Of a stretch of 64,000 nt of DNA, positions 26,335 through 36,298 are shown one piece after another. The notes below the pieces were generated by a model. It had not been told where the DNA came from, ran no database searches, and saw only the letters and a program-made list of their open reading frames with translations. Positions within the stretch are counted from its first letter, which is position 1. Every line of letters starts with the position of its first letter. The DNA lies in the NCBI RefSeq assembly GCF_014697425.1, contig NZ_JACJRU010000022.1:53227-117226 (forward strand), read 5' to 3'. This stretch comes from Nostoc sp. FACHB-110 (GTDB lineage Bacteria > Cyanobacteriota > Cyanobacteriia > Cyanobacteriales > Nostocaceae). The translations under genes and the position numbers were made by a program.

Positions 26335-29300
26335 ATGGTCAGTAATAGTTCTGTGCAGACTGAAAAAAACCACCGGTTGGTAATGCGTCTGCCACGTACC
26401 TTGAGTTATCTAGAAACCTGGGGCTTTGGACTGACGGGTCATGTGGGATGGATTGGCACTGCACCTGTTATCCATGCAGCACTAGGATCTAAAGCTATTT
26501 TAGTTTGGTTGTTTGGGGTGATCGTTTCTTGTATTTTGAATTTGCAAATCCAAAGTTTGGGCAGACATTGGTTAGATGTAACAGGAGGAACACCTAATTA
26601 TACGGCTCGCCTACTCCACAACTTTCCTAATTTAGGTCGCTACGTTGCCTTAGGATATTATTTTAGCTGGGCAGCAGCACCAGCCTTGTATGCAATTATC
26701 CTGACAGACTTAGTAAAGGTTAATTTTCAACCTTTAGGCATTTCTTGTCCAGAAACTTTTTTAAAAATTGCATTTACGGCGATTCCTTTTATTGTGGCGT
26801 TCAGTGGTACCCGTGCTGTCGCCTTACTGCACTTAGTTTTTGTGATTCCGGCAATTTCATTAGTGCTTTTATTTTGTACTCAAGGGGTAATTTGGTTAGC
26901 TTTTTCAAAGGGAATGAATTTGTTTCCACCTAGTAACCATAGCCTCAGTTTTGCAGAATGGGCAAAGTGGTTTTTTCTGGCCAGTTATTCAGTTTATGCT
27001 TGTGAAACCGCATCTGCTTTTGTAGCTGATAGCAAGTCTCCCCATCAAACTTTGAAAGTCTTAACCATAGCTGCTTGGTTAATTCCGCCCGTATTTCTTG
27101 GTGGTTCTTGGGTATTAATGTGTACTGCTACCAATCCAGAAATTGGTGAAGATACATTCTTAAATTTACTGGCAGCATCGCAACCTTTTTGGGGTGGATT
27201 TGCCCCTTTTTTAGTCACACTACTGATTACTTTCTCTTGTCTTCTCAGTTGTGCTACAGCCGTTACTAATTCTCCGCGGATTCTTTACCAACTTGCCTTA
27301 GATGAGCAACTTTCGCCCATATTTACAGTAGTTTCCCGTCAAGGTGTCTTAGTTCCTGCTATTTTCGTTACTTTCTTACTCAGCCTGCTTTGTTTAAACT
27401 TAGGCAACGTGTCTCAAATTGTTACAGTAGCAGGCACCTGTTATTTGTTGTCGATTATGGGACTACATCTGGGATTGTGGTTAAATCGCCATAAACCAGA
27501 GGTGTTGTGGCCTTGGTGGTCATTGGTTTTTTTTTTAGTAGAAGCAGTAGTTTTAGTAGTTGGAGGTTTAGCTTGGAGTTGGCATGAGTTATTGATTGGA
27601 CTGTTGTTACCTCTGGTGCTGATAATAGGAGATGCGGCACTGCGTCGCTGTAAATTTGCACCCTTTCATCCTCAATGGTGGATACAAAATTACTCCGGGA
27701 AGTTTACTAGCCATAACCCAGATTTTGTTTTCCTTCAGATAATTGTCTTAGTCTCGCTCATCTGTAGTTCTGCTGTTGGCAGTTGGCTGTTGCGTGATTT
27801 ATTAGATGGCGTTCATGATACTTCGCCGAATTCTTTACTAGCTATTACCTTAGTAGTGCTTTCATTTATTGGGGTAGCGATCGCTTGCTGGACTACCCTA
27901 CCACAAATTACTGCTATTGATGAGGCACGTCAACAAGCAAAAAACCTATTTATTACCACCCTCAATACCGTACCTGATACGGTTTTAATTCTTAATGAAC
28001 AAGGTAAAATCCTGCAAACCAATGTAGCTGCTGAAAAACTATTTCAAATTAGTACTCAGCAATTAGTCGGGCAGAACTTAAATCAATTCCTCATAGACCA
28101 TTGTGGCAAACCAGAGCAATGGTCTATGAGGAGTGAACAAACACTCAAAACTAACCAAGGCTCATACATTGTTGAATCTACTGTTTCCCAACAATCTAAT
28201 CTCCAACTCAGACGATATGTTGTCATCCTCCGGGATATCACTCAGCGTAAACTAGCAGAAGAAGAACTTAAACAATACCGTTATCAGCTTGAGCAGTTAG
28301 TTGCGGAACGTACCATTGAACTCATGAGAGTCAATCAACAGCTGCAACAAGATATTATCGAACGGCAACGAGCACAACAGCTATTGCTGTACAACAGTTT
28401 ACATGATGCTCTTACAGGATTACCCAACCAATCTTTGTTCATAAAACGCGTCAAGCAGGCTCTAGAACATACCAAACAACAAAAAAATTATGTATTTGCC
28501 GTACTCTTCTTAGATTTAGACCGCTTTAAAGTAGTCAATGACAGCCTGGGACATTTACTCGGAAATCAACTTTTAATTGCCATTTCTCAACGACTCCAGT
28601 CAATTCTACGCCCCGAAGATATGGTTGCCCGGTTTGGTGGCGACGAATTCACAATTTTACTGGATAAAATTGATGGTATTAATGGCGCGATACAGGTAGC
28701 TGAACGAATTCACAAGTTACTAGCTTTACCTTTTCAACTAAATGAACATACGGTGTTTACCAACGCGAGTATAGGTATCGCTTTGAGTACAAATAATTAT
28801 GAGCAAGCTGTACATATCCTACGTGATGCGGATGTGGCAATGTATTGCGCTAAATCTCTTGGTAAAGCACGCTATGAAGTGTTTCATCCCAAAATGCACG
28901 AGAGTGCATCTCTGCTATTGCAGTTAGAAACTGCTATGCGTCACGCACTCATCCAACAAGAAGAGTTTCGCCTTTACTACCAACCCATTGTTTCCCTGAT
29001 GACGGGCAAAATCATCGGATTTGAAGCCCTAATTAGGTGGCATCATCCAGAAAGAGGAATGATTGCTCCCGAAGATTTTATTCCCTTGGCTGAAGAAACT
29101 GGAATGATTGCTTCCATTGGACAATGGGTACTTTATGAAGCGTGCCGCCAATTGCAAGCATGGCATCAACAATTTCCTACTTACCCCATGCTCACAATTA
29201 GTGTCAATTTTTCTGGCAAACAAATTATGCAGCCTGATATTGTCACCCAAGTAAAACAAGTTTTGCAAGATACTGGTTTGAAAGCAGGTACTTTGAAGTT

Positions 29301-29715
29301 GGAAATTACTGAAAGCTTATTGATGGATAATTTTGAATTGGCGACTGCTATGCTTTCACAACTGACAACTCTAAATGTAGAGTTGCACATGGATGATTTT
29401 GGTACAGGTTATTCGTCTTTAAGTTATTTGCACCGCTTACCGCTTAAAACCATTAAAATCGATCGCTCTTTTATTAGTAATATTGGCAGCCAGGGGGAAA
29501 ATTTAGAAATTGTCCGAGCGATTGTGACATTGGCTCACAATTTAAATATGTCAGTCACCGCAGAAGGTATAGAAACAGTACAACAATTAGCCCAACTTAA
29601 AGCCTTAGAATGTGATCAAGGACAAGGATATTTCTTTTTTCCAGCTTTAGAAGGTTCGGCCGTAGAGGTACTACTTGCTAGTAATTTGTCTGACACGAAC
29701 TTTTTAGAGGTGTAA
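26335..29715 (+). CDS. Amino-acid-permease-like membrane domain fused to PAS-GGDEF-EAL
   Basis: An 1126-residue protein. Residues ~15-440 look like an APC-superfamily transporter: an early WGFGLTGHVGW and about a dozen hydrophobic helices. Two more helices follow (~460-530), then a PAS domain (~540-650; TVPDTVLILNEQGKILQTN), a short coiled coil, a GGDEF domain (intact motif near residue 770, ARFGGDEFTILL) and an EAL domain (FEALIRW near 896; DDFGTGYSSL and EGIET retained). Both c-di-GMP synthesis and hydrolysis centres therefore look complete. Inferred role: a membrane receptor in which a transporter fold senses an amino acid or amine and sets c-di-GMP level. It converges with the histidine decarboxylase-like gene, which may be relevant to the ligand. 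Confidence 0.88.
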   Translation: MVSNSSVQTEKNHRLVMRLPRTLSYLETWGFGLTGHVGWIGTAPVIHAALGSKAILVWLFGVIVSCILNLQIQSLGRHWLDVTGGTPNYTARLLHNFPNLGRYVALGYYFSWAAAPALYAIILTDLVKVNFQPLGISCPETFLKIAFTAIPFIVAFSGTRAVALLHLVFVIPAISLVLLFCTQGVIWLAFSKGMNLFPPSNHSLSFAEWAKWFFLASYSVYACETASAFVADSKSPHQTLKVLTIAAWLIPPVFLGGSWVLMCTATNPEIGEDTFLNLLAASQPFWGGFAPFLVTLLITFSCLLSCATAVTNSPRILYQLALDEQLSPIFTVVSRQGVLVPAIFVTFLLSLLCLNLGNVSQIVTVAGTCYLLSIMGLHLGLWLNRHKPEVLWPWWSLVFFLVEAVVLVVGGLAWSWHELLIGLLLPLVLIIGDAALRRCKFAPFHPQWWIQNYSGKFTSHNPDFVFLQIIVLVSLICSSAVGSWLLRDLLDGVHDTSPNSLLAITLVVLSFIGVAIACWTTLPQITAIDEARQQAKNLFITTLNTVPDTVLILNEQGKILQTNVAAEKLFQISTQQLVGQNLNQFLIDHCGKPEQWSMRSEQTLKTNQGSYIVESTVSQQSNLQLRRYVVILRDITQRKLAEEELKQYRYQLEQLVAERTIELMRVNQQLQQDIIERQRAQQLLLYNSLHDALTGLPNQSLFIKRVKQALEHTKQQKNYVFAVLFLDLDRFKVVNDSLGHLLGNQLLIAISQRLQSILRPEDMVARFGGDEFTILLDKIDGINGAIQVAERIHKLLALPFQLNEHTVFTNASIGIALSTNNYEQAVHILRDADVAMYCAKSLGKARYEVFHPKMHESASLLLQLETAMRHALIQQEEFRLYYQPIVSLMTGKIIGFEALIRWHHPERGMIAPEDFIPLAEETGMIASIGQWVLYEACRQLQAWHQQFPTYPMLTISVNFSGKQIMQPDIVTQVKQVLQDTGLKAGTLKLEITESLLMDNFELATAMLSQLTTLNVELHMDDFGTGYSSLSYLHRLPLKTIKIDRSFISNIGSQGENLEIVRAIVTLAHNLNMSVTAEGIETVQQLAQLKALECDQGQGYFFFPALEGSAVEVLLASNLSDTNFLEV

Positions 29716-29783
29716 AAACTCTTGAATGCTTGTTACAGACACTCTCTAAAAAGTGCAGCAAGCCAGTTTAATTGCTCTTCTTA

Positions 29784-30935
29784 TTAAGAGAGTACTCGTT
29801 GTAGATTTAGATACTCTGATTCGGGTAATAATCCTTCTTGTAATATAAGTTCATCGACAAAAGTATCAATTTTTTGCTGATCTATATTTTGCATCACTAT
29901 TAGATGAGCAAGATTATCAAGAGTCGCTAACTGCCATTTTTTAATCAACAGTTGATTAGGCTTTTGAAATACAACAGTATTCGAGAACTTATTGAGCATA
30001 CAAGGATATTCCCGCAATCTCAGCTGCTGAAATAAATATTGAGCATTTTGAATACATATCTTTGCTTCTTGGGCAAATCCTTCGTAGCCTCTTGTTTTCA
30101 GCGCATACCAAAGAATCAGGGGTGTATGACCGTTTCTAGAACCGAGAATAGTAGTATCTTTGGAACCAATATATTCAATCATGGTTTCAACTTTTTCTAC
30201 CCACTTCTTCTTGGTGAGAACTACACCACAAGGCAATGGAGAACCAATAAACTTACCAGAAATAGCTACGCTATCTATAGGTTTTTGAAAATTAACTTGG
30301 GGCGCATTATCTAAAAACGGCAAAATCATCCCTGAAAGTGCAGCATCACAATGAATATAGTAATCTTTAATTTGATGCTGTTTTAAAATTTCTAAAACTT
30401 TGTCTAGGTCATCAATTGCACCTTTGACAGTAGTGCCAATATTGAGATTAATAATCACTGGCTGCTGAGAATTTTGCTGAATTACTTGGGATAGATGTTC
30501 ATAATCTATCTCACCATTAATTTGCGAATTAACTACTTGATGTTGAATGCCAAACAATCTGGCTGCTTTAGGAATAGAGTAATGAGAGTCTTGGGAAGAG
30601 TACAAAATTCCCTGAGGATAAATTTCTCTAGCTAACAAAATTCCATATAAGTTACCTTCAGTTCCCCCAGCAGTCACATAGCCCCAAAACTCATTTTCGG
30701 GAATTTTATAGAGTTGAGCAAAAAACGATAAAACTTCTTGTTCAAATTTGCGGGAATGCAGACCAAAATCTGGTTCAACATAAGGGTCTCCAGCATTATT
30801 TAATAGGAAATTAAAAAACTTAGCTATATCAGAAAAGTCACAACTTAAATTATATGGATAACCTGCATGGAACTGCGATCGCTGTTCTATTTGCTGCCAA
30901 AAAAGTGTCAACTCTTTCTTCACAGTATCTAACAT
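29784..30935 (-). CDS. PLP-dependent histidine decarboxylase-like protein
   Basis: A 383-residue group II PLP decarboxylase, the normal length for bacterial histidine decarboxylase. The substrate/PLP region GYVTAGGTEGNLYG, the IHCDAALSGM aspartate segment and SGKFIGSPLPCGVVL are clear. Family members normally read SGHK before the PLP-binding lysine; here the DNA encodes S-G-K, so the histidine that stacks on the PLP ring appears to be missing by one codon while the frame is kept. It may be altered or inactive. Neighbours: it converges with the permease-GGDEF-EAL gene. It could also act on another amino acid. Confidence 0.8.
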   Translation of the reverse strand: MLDTVKKELTLFWQQIEQRSQFHAGYPYNLSCDFSDIAKFFNFLLNNAGDPYVEPDFGLHSRKFEQEVLSFFAQLYKIPENEFWGYVTAGGTEGNLYGILLAREIYPQGILYSSQDSHYSIPKAARLFGIQHQVVNSQINGEIDYEHLSQVIQQNSQQPVIINLNIGTTVKGAIDDLDKVLEILKQHQIKDYYIHCDAALSGMILPFLDNAPQVNFQKPIDSVAISGKFIGSPLPCGVVLTKKKWVEKVETMIEYIGSKDTTILGSRNGHTPLILWYALKTRGYEGFAQEAKICIQNAQYLFQQLRLREYPCMLNKFSNTVVFQKPNQLLIKKWQLATLDNLAHLIVMQNIDQQKIDTFVDELILQEGLLPESEYLNLQRVLS

Positions 30936-31601
30936 AATTGTGCAATTTCTTAAATTTTGATTTCACGCAAGTTTTACACTACATTCTTCAGTAGTAATTC
31001 AATATTTTATATTTTCTTAATCAATAAATACTACATGTAAAATTTAAATAAAGCAGTAATTATACTGAGGATTTTTAGCGATTTATTTAGATTTGGCAGG
31101 CTTACCTTAATTTATTGAGTCGAATTAGCTTGTGAAAGCCAAAACTCTCACATTCCTAATGAATAGTATCAATATTTGCCAGCAATTCTCTAAGAAATTT
31201 CACTGAATAGTCAATCTGGAAATTCTTGGCACTAAGCATAATTACATAAAATTATTAGTCAATACTTAAAAGAAATTACGAAGTTAGTAACTATACATAA
31301 ATGTTGAATTTTTAGCAAAACTTTATAAAAACATCATATTCTTGTTTATGGCGGCGCAAAAGTAGGATTGATGGGGGCTATCGCCAGGGCAAAGGCATCT
31401 AAATTTAGTACAAGTATACTAAGTAACAAAGAAAGGTAGCGATCTTCACATCTTGCACCTAGCCCCAGCGAATGGAATTCGCACGCCAGATGCTTCAAGT
31501 CGGGCATTGCCCGCCCAACGCACTGGCTCGGCTATACAAACGTAGACGCGCAAGCGGCTTCCCGCAGGGTAGTCCGCCTATCGCGCTTGCGCTTGAAAAG
31601 A

Positions 31602-31629
31602 CTGGAGTTTAGACTAGTCTAAACTCCAG
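31602..31629. repeat. Perfect 28-bp palindrome
   Basis: The two 14-bp arms begin CTGGAGTTTAGACT and are exactly self-complementary. Seventeen bases of one arm (ACTAGTCTAAACTCCAG) recur at 55312-55328 inside another hairpin, which suggests a dispersed repeat. Confidence 0.75.
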
Positions 31630-32046
31630 CAGTTAATGGCGCGACAAATAGCATAGTTACTTGGAATTTGCAAAGGGAGCAACGCGAATTTGTGATGTCG
31701 GGCTTTAAACGAGCGATGCCTACGGCAGGCTGCGCCTACACTAAATCATATATTAAAGCAATTAGAAATATTTAATACACAATAGCTAGCCTTAATACTT
31801 AGATAACTGATCAGTGCTTAGATGTAGCAAGACAGCGCCACATCCCTTTCATTAATAACCAATATAAATAAACCTAGCAGGAAGCACATCACAGACAACC
31901 TGCTAGGAGATGAAAAACTATTCTCGCCATGTTTGAAGGGTAGAGCTTATTTAAAATCAATAATGCCTATCCTTAGTCAGAATAACTAAATTAGTTGCAC
32001 CACAGGGTTAAGAAAAGTCAATCAATTAGTTAACTCTTGGAAAAAG

Positions 32047-32073
32047 GGAACAGGGAATGGGCAACGGGCAACG
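32047..32073. repeat. Heptamer-like tandem repeat
   Basis: GGGAACA, GGGAATG, GGCAACG, GGCAACG-like units in 7-bp register, upstream of ubiD. Same class as the other short tandem repeats in this window. Confidence 0.65.
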
Positions 32074-32235
32074 CTAAGATTTCAGGCAAAAGGCAACAGC
32101 TAGTTTCGTTCTAAGTACTCATACACCTTATTTTTCTGTTCCCCGTTCCCTACTTCCTAGATCATAGAGCGAACAATGCCTCATAATATTAAACAGACGC
32201 TTCATACTTCTTAACTATTTAGCTTTATTAAAACA

Positions 32236-33756
32236 ATGGCGAGAGATTTGCGGGGATTCATCAAAATTTTAGAAGAAAGAGGACAATTACGGCGAATTTC
32301 CGCCTTGGTTGACCCAGATTTAGAAATTGCGGAGATTTCTAACCGGATGCTGCAAAAAGGCGGCCCGGGGTTGTTGTTTGAGAATGTCAAAGGTGCTTCC
32401 TTCCCGGTGGCGGTAAATTTGCTGGGAACGGTAGAAAGAATCTGCTGGGCGATGAATATGCAGCATCCCCAAGAGTTAGAAACCTTGGGTAAAAAGCTGA
32501 GTATGCTACAGCAGCCGAAACCACCCAAGAAGATTTCCCAGGCGATAGATTTTGGGAAAGTGCTGTTTGATGTTATCAAAGCTAAACCAGGGAGAGACTT
32601 TTTTCCCGCTTGTCAGCAAGTAGTTATTCAAGGGGATGATTTAGATTTAAATACTATACCTTTGATTCGTCCTTATTGTGGTGATGCGGGCAAGATTATC
32701 ACCTTGGGGTTAGTCATTACTAAAGATTGTGAGACAGGTACGCCAAATGTGGGTGTATACCGCTTGCAATTGCAATCGAAAAATACCATGACTGTTCACT
32801 GGTTATCGGTGCGGGGTGGAGCGAGACACTTGCGGAAAGCGGCAGAACGTGGCAAGAAATTAGAAGTAGCGATCGCTCTTGGTGTAGATCCATTAATTAT
32901 CATGGCAGCTGCTACACCTATCCCAGTGGATTTATCAGAATGGTTATTTGCTGGGTTATATGGCGGTTCTGGTGTGCAGTTGGCAAAGTGTAAAACAGTT
33001 GATTTAGAAGTTCCGGCAGATTCGGAATTTGTCTTAGAAGGAACAATTACCCCAGGTGAAGTTTTACCAGACGGGCCTTTTGGCGACCACATGGGTTATT
33101 ACGGCGGCGTGGAAGACTCGCCCTTAATTCGTTTTGGGTGTATGACGCACCGCAAAGACCCAATATATTTAACCACATTTAGCGGTCGTCCACCCAAAGA
33201 AGAAGCGATGATGGCGATCGCACTTAATCGAATATATACCCCAATTCTGCGCCAACAAGTCACAGAAATTGTCGATTTCTTCTTACCAATGGAAGCTTTG
33301 AGTTACAAAGCCGCGATTATTTCCATTGATAAAGCCTATCCCGGACAAGCGCGCCGCGCCGCCTTAGCCTTTTGGAGTGCTTTACCCCAATTTACCTACA
33401 CCAAATTTGTGATAGTCGTTGATAAAGATATTAATATCCGCGACCCCAGACAAGTAGTCTGGGCAATCAGTTCTAAAGTTGACCCCACCCGCGACGTGTT
33501 TATTTTGCCAAATACACCCTTTGACACCTTAGATTTTGCCAGTGAAAAAATTGGTTTAGGCGGCAGGATGGGCATTGATGCAACCACCAAAATTCCCCCC
33601 GAAACCGAACATGAATGGGGCGCACCACTAGAATCAGATCCTGATGTTGCTGCATTGGTAGAAAGACGTTGGGCAGAGTATGGTTTAGCCGATTTAAAGT
33701 TAGGAGAAGTTGACCCTAATTTATTCGGTTACGATATGCGCTCAAGTATTACGTAA
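32236..33756 (+). CDS. ubiD: UbiD-family (de)carboxylase
   Basis: A 506-residue protein covering the whole UbiD family length. Characteristic segments include MARDLRGFIKILEERGQLRR at the start, GVYRLQLQSKNTMTVHW and GGARHL in the prenylated-FMN region, PDGPFGDHMGYYGG with acidic and histidine residues of the active site, and IDATTKIPPETEHEWG at the end. UbiD uses prenylated FMN made by UbiX. In cyanobacteria it is thought to decarboxylate the 4-hydroxybenzoate-derived intermediate in plastoquinone synthesis. It stands alone, followed by a compact hairpin terminator. Confidence 0.95.
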   Translation: MARDLRGFIKILEERGQLRRISALVDPDLEIAEISNRMLQKGGPGLLFENVKGASFPVAVNLLGTVERICWAMNMQHPQELETLGKKLSMLQQPKPPKKISQAIDFGKVLFDVIKAKPGRDFFPACQQVVIQGDDLDLNTIPLIRPYCGDAGKIITLGLVITKDCETGTPNVGVYRLQLQSKNTMTVHWLSVRGGARHLRKAAERGKKLEVAIALGVDPLIIMAAATPIPVDLSEWLFAGLYGGSGVQLAKCKTVDLEVPADSEFVLEGTITPGEVLPDGPFGDHMGYYGGVEDSPLIRFGCMTHRKDPIYLTTFSGRPPKEEAMMAIALNRIYTPILRQQVTEIVDFFLPMEALSYKAAIISIDKAYPGQARRAALAFWSALPQFTYTKFVIVVDKDINIRDPRQVVWAISSKVDPTRDVFILPNTPFDTLDFASEKIGLGGRMGIDATTKIPPETEHEWGAPLESDPDVAALVERRWAEYGLADLKLGEVDPNLFGYDMRSSIT

Positions 33757-33799
33757 ATCGTACTTCGTGTTTTGTTACCGAAAAAATGGGTTTAAAGCC

Positions 33800-33828
33800 T
33801 CGCCCTGAAAGGGCGACTTTATTTATTT
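33800..33828 (+). terminator. Intrinsic terminator after ubiD
   Basis: TCGCCCTGAAAGGGCGA (33800-33816) forms a short GC-rich hairpin followed by CTTTATTTATTT, 44 bp after the ubiD stop. Confidence 0.75.
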
Positions 33829-33907
33829 AGAGTCAATTTCTCAATTTAAGTTTAATTAGACAAAATTAAGTTATTTTTTCAGTAATTGCACTTAATTTAC
33901 TGAAAAT

Positions 33908-34132
33908 TTAGGAATCAGAAGATTTCTCTTGTTTAACTTTTTTGATTAGTTCTATATAAACATTAACTTCACTAATTTCTAAATCATGTTCAATCCTAGT
34001 TACTCTCCAATTTTCCTTATTTATATAGATTTCTTCTCCTATTCTAGGAACAAACTGTAAGTCATAGAACTTTTTTAGATAATCTCTTTGTTTTTCTTCC
34101 CACAAGATTACTTTAGTTACGTCTCTACTCAT
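33908..34132 (-). CDS. Small charged protein of unknown function
   Basis: A 74-residue protein, mostly charged, with alternating hydrophobic residues: VPRIGEEIYINKENWRVTRI then VNVYIELIKK, suggesting a small beta-rich domain. It starts MSRDVTKVILWEEKQR, with AGGATG upstream of the start. I do not recognise a family. It is on the same strand as devBCA, 190 bp downstream of devA, but a separate transcript is likely. Confidence 0.55.
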   Translation of the reverse strand: MSRDVTKVILWEEKQRDYLKKFYDLQFVPRIGEEIYINKENWRVTRIEHDLEISEVNVYIELIKKVKQEKSSDS

Positions 34133-34322
34133 AAGTCATCCTTTTTACTATTAAACAAAAGTCAGTAATTTATGACCTTCATTTAGCAAGCTTATCTTGA
34201 TAATTACTCGGAAAAATGTAGTTGAAACCACATTATCGAACAGAATTCAAGAGTCAGTAATCAGAATTGAGGATGAATTGGAGTAGGACGGGTGAGACAG
34301 TGCGGTAGCGAGTCTTCGAGCG

Positions 34323-35063
34323 TTACTCGTAGGAGTCACGGTGATCACTTTTTAACTGACCATCTTCCATATATACAATCCGATCAGCAATATCTAAAAT
34401 ACGGTTGTCGTGGGTAACTAATAAGATTGTACAGCCTTGCTCTTTGGCTAACTTCTGCATAATTTCCACAACATCACGCCCAGATTTTTTATCTAGGGCG
34501 GCAGTGGGTTCGTCTGCTAAAACAATTTTAGGATGACTGACGAGGGCGCGAGCGATCGCTACCCGTTGTTTTTGTCCTCCAGAAAGATTTTCAGGATAGT
34601 AATTGACTCTCTCTCCTAAACCAACAGTTTCTAACATCGCTATCGCTTTGGCGTTGATATCTTGATTGAGGTATTCATCATGCAGCTCAAGAGACATGCG
34701 CACATTTTCTTTGACTGTTAAAAAAGTCATGAGGTTATGCGCCTGAAATATATAACCAATCTGACGACGTAATGTAGTTAATTTTTGCTTGCTGGCTCCA
34801 CAAATTTCTTGTCCCAGAATTTTTAAACTTCCTTCTTGAGCAGAGCGCAAGCTACCCATCAAGGTTAATAAAGTAGTTTTTCCTGAGCCGGAAGGGCCTG
34901 TCATAATTACAATTTCGCCCGCGTTAATTCGCAAATTGATATCAAATAATACTTGTTTGCGCAGCGCACCTGAACCATAGTAATGATTGAGGTTGCTGAT
35001 GGAAATTAAAGGTTCTAAAGCAGGAAATTCTGATTTAGATACTGGTATATATTCTTGTAACAT
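34323..35063 (-). CDS. devA: DevA-type ABC exporter ATPase
   Basis: A 246-residue ABC ATPase. Walker A GPSGSGKTTLL, Q-loop in IGYIFQAHNL, signature LSGGQKQRVAIARAL, Walker B IVLADEPTAALD and the switch histidine in LLVTHD are all intact. This is the LolD/MacB/DevA type. It is the last gene of a devB-devC-devA set and should power export through the DevC membrane subunit and DevB periplasmic adaptor. In Anabaena, DevBCA with TolC exports heterocyst glycolipids. Here the set sits downstream of PKS and MFS genes, so it may export the local product. Confidence 0.93.
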   Translation of the reverse strand: MLQEYIPVSKSEFPALEPLISISNLNHYYGSGALRKQVLFDINLRINAGEIVIMTGPSGSGKTTLLTLMGSLRSAQEGSLKILGQEICGASKQKLTTLRRQIGYIFQAHNLMTFLTVKENVRMSLELHDEYLNQDINAKAIAMLETVGLGERVNYYPENLSGGQKQRVAIARALVSHPKIVLADEPTAALDKKSGRDVVEIMQKLAKEQGCTILLVTHDNRILDIADRIVYMEDGQLKSDHRDSYE

Positions 35064-35091
35064 AATTTATTATCAGACGTAAAACAGATAA

Positions 35092-36252
35092 TTAAAATAC
35101 ATCAGCAGGGTCAGCAGAGTGCAGTTTTCGCATAGCGATCGCACCAGAAACACTACACATAATTAGGGTAAGAAAAAATACATTAATTGCTCGCTCTAGT
35201 TTCATGGCTATGGGGAGCATAGTTGCAGCGTGGGCAATATGATAAAGTCCCAAAGACAAAAAATACGCTGGTAAATAACCCAACACAGCGAGTAATAAAG
35301 CTTCTTGCAGTAAAGCTATTAGTAAATAGCGAGTTGTGTAGCCCATTGCTTTGAGGGTAGCGTACTCTGGCAAGTGATCAGCAACATCTGAATAGAGAAT
35401 TTGGTAAACAATCACAATCCCCACAATAAAGCTGACACTCACACTAATTCCGAATATAAAACCAATGCTAGTGCTATTTGCCCAGTATTCTTTTTCTATT
35501 TGGGCAAACCCTTCAGGTGTTAAGACTTTAACATCATTGGGTAAGCCCAGGGCTAATTGCGATCGCACTTTTTCTACATCTACCCCTGGCTTGAGAGTAA
35601 TTAACCCTACTTCTACACGGTCTGGTTTACGTTCAGGAAATAGTCTTAAAAAAGTTGAGTCACTAGTAATCACATTACCATCAGCTGCAAAGGAGGCTCC
35701 ATTACTAAATACCCCTTTAACATTAATGGCTAAATTATTTAATTCTGTGGGAAAATTACCTGTTTTTTGGAAAATATCACCAACTTCTCCGTATTCTGGA
35801 CGACCTGCTTGGTCGAAAAGAACTTGATTTAATTGTTTAAGTTGATGTTGATTTTGTTTGAGTTCGGGAAATGAAAACGCATACTTTGTTGGGTCAATAC
35901 CCCAGACTAAAATAGAGCGTTCCTGACGAGTTTGAGGATTTCGCCATTCTCCAGTACCAATATAGAGAGAAGTTACTGACTGAACTCCCTCATACCCTAA
36001 TGTTTGATATAGCCTTTCTCTAGAAAAGCTTTTTACCGACAACAGCGTTTCAAATTGAGGATTAATTAATACTAAATCTGCTTGTAAGCTGCGATGAGGT
36101 GTGACGGCTGAATCAAACAGGGCATTTTCAAAACCCATTTGAATAAACATCAGCATATCCGCAAAGGTAATACCTGCAATGGCGACGACGAGACGCGTCT
36201 TTTCCTTCATTAACTGTCGCCATGCTAACGGTGTTTTTCGGAATAATTTCAT
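35092..36252 (-). CDS. devC: DevC-type ABC exporter membrane subunit
   Basis: The ATG at 36252 starts MKLFRKTPLAWRQLMKEKTR, the usual DevC opening (386 residues). An upstream ATG at 36309 would overlap devB by 11 nt and adds 19 unusual residues. There is an N-terminal membrane helix (LVVAIAGITFADMLMFIQMGF), a ~200-residue periplasmic domain, and three C-terminal helices in FtsX/MacB-like arrangement (IGFIFGISVSVSFIVGIVIV; LLIALLQEALLLAVLGYLPAYFLSL shortened; AINVFFLTLIMCSVSGAIA). It is the permease of the exporter, 28 bp before devA. Confidence 0.9.
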   Translation of the reverse strand: MKLFRKTPLAWRQLMKEKTRLVVAIAGITFADMLMFIQMGFENALFDSAVTPHRSLQADLVLINPQFETLLSVKSFSRERLYQTLGYEGVQSVTSLYIGTGEWRNPQTRQERSILVWGIDPTKYAFSFPELKQNQHQLKQLNQVLFDQAGRPEYGEVGDIFQKTGNFPTELNNLAINVKGVFSNGASFAADGNVITSDSTFLRLFPERKPDRVEVGLITLKPGVDVEKVRSQLALGLPNDVKVLTPEGFAQIEKEYWANSTSIGFIFGISVSVSFIVGIVIVYQILYSDVADHLPEYATLKAMGYTTRYLLIALLQEALLLAVLGYLPAYFLSLGLYHIAHAATMLPIAMKLERAINVFFLTLIMCSVSGAIAMRKLHSADPADVF

Positions 36253-36298
36253 ATTTATCCAATCTTCAATTGTTATTAAAAGAACTCTTTCCCAGTTT

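Larger units (their letters stand above)
30936..32235. other. 1.3-kb repeat-rich intergenic region
   Basis: No supported gene. It contains short cyanobacterial repeat fragments at about 31480-31740 (for example GATGCCTACGGCAGGCTGCG), a perfect 28-bp palindrome at 31602-31629 and heptamer-like repeats at 32047-32073. The left part is AT-rich and should carry the promoter of the decarboxylase gene. Confidence 0.6.
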
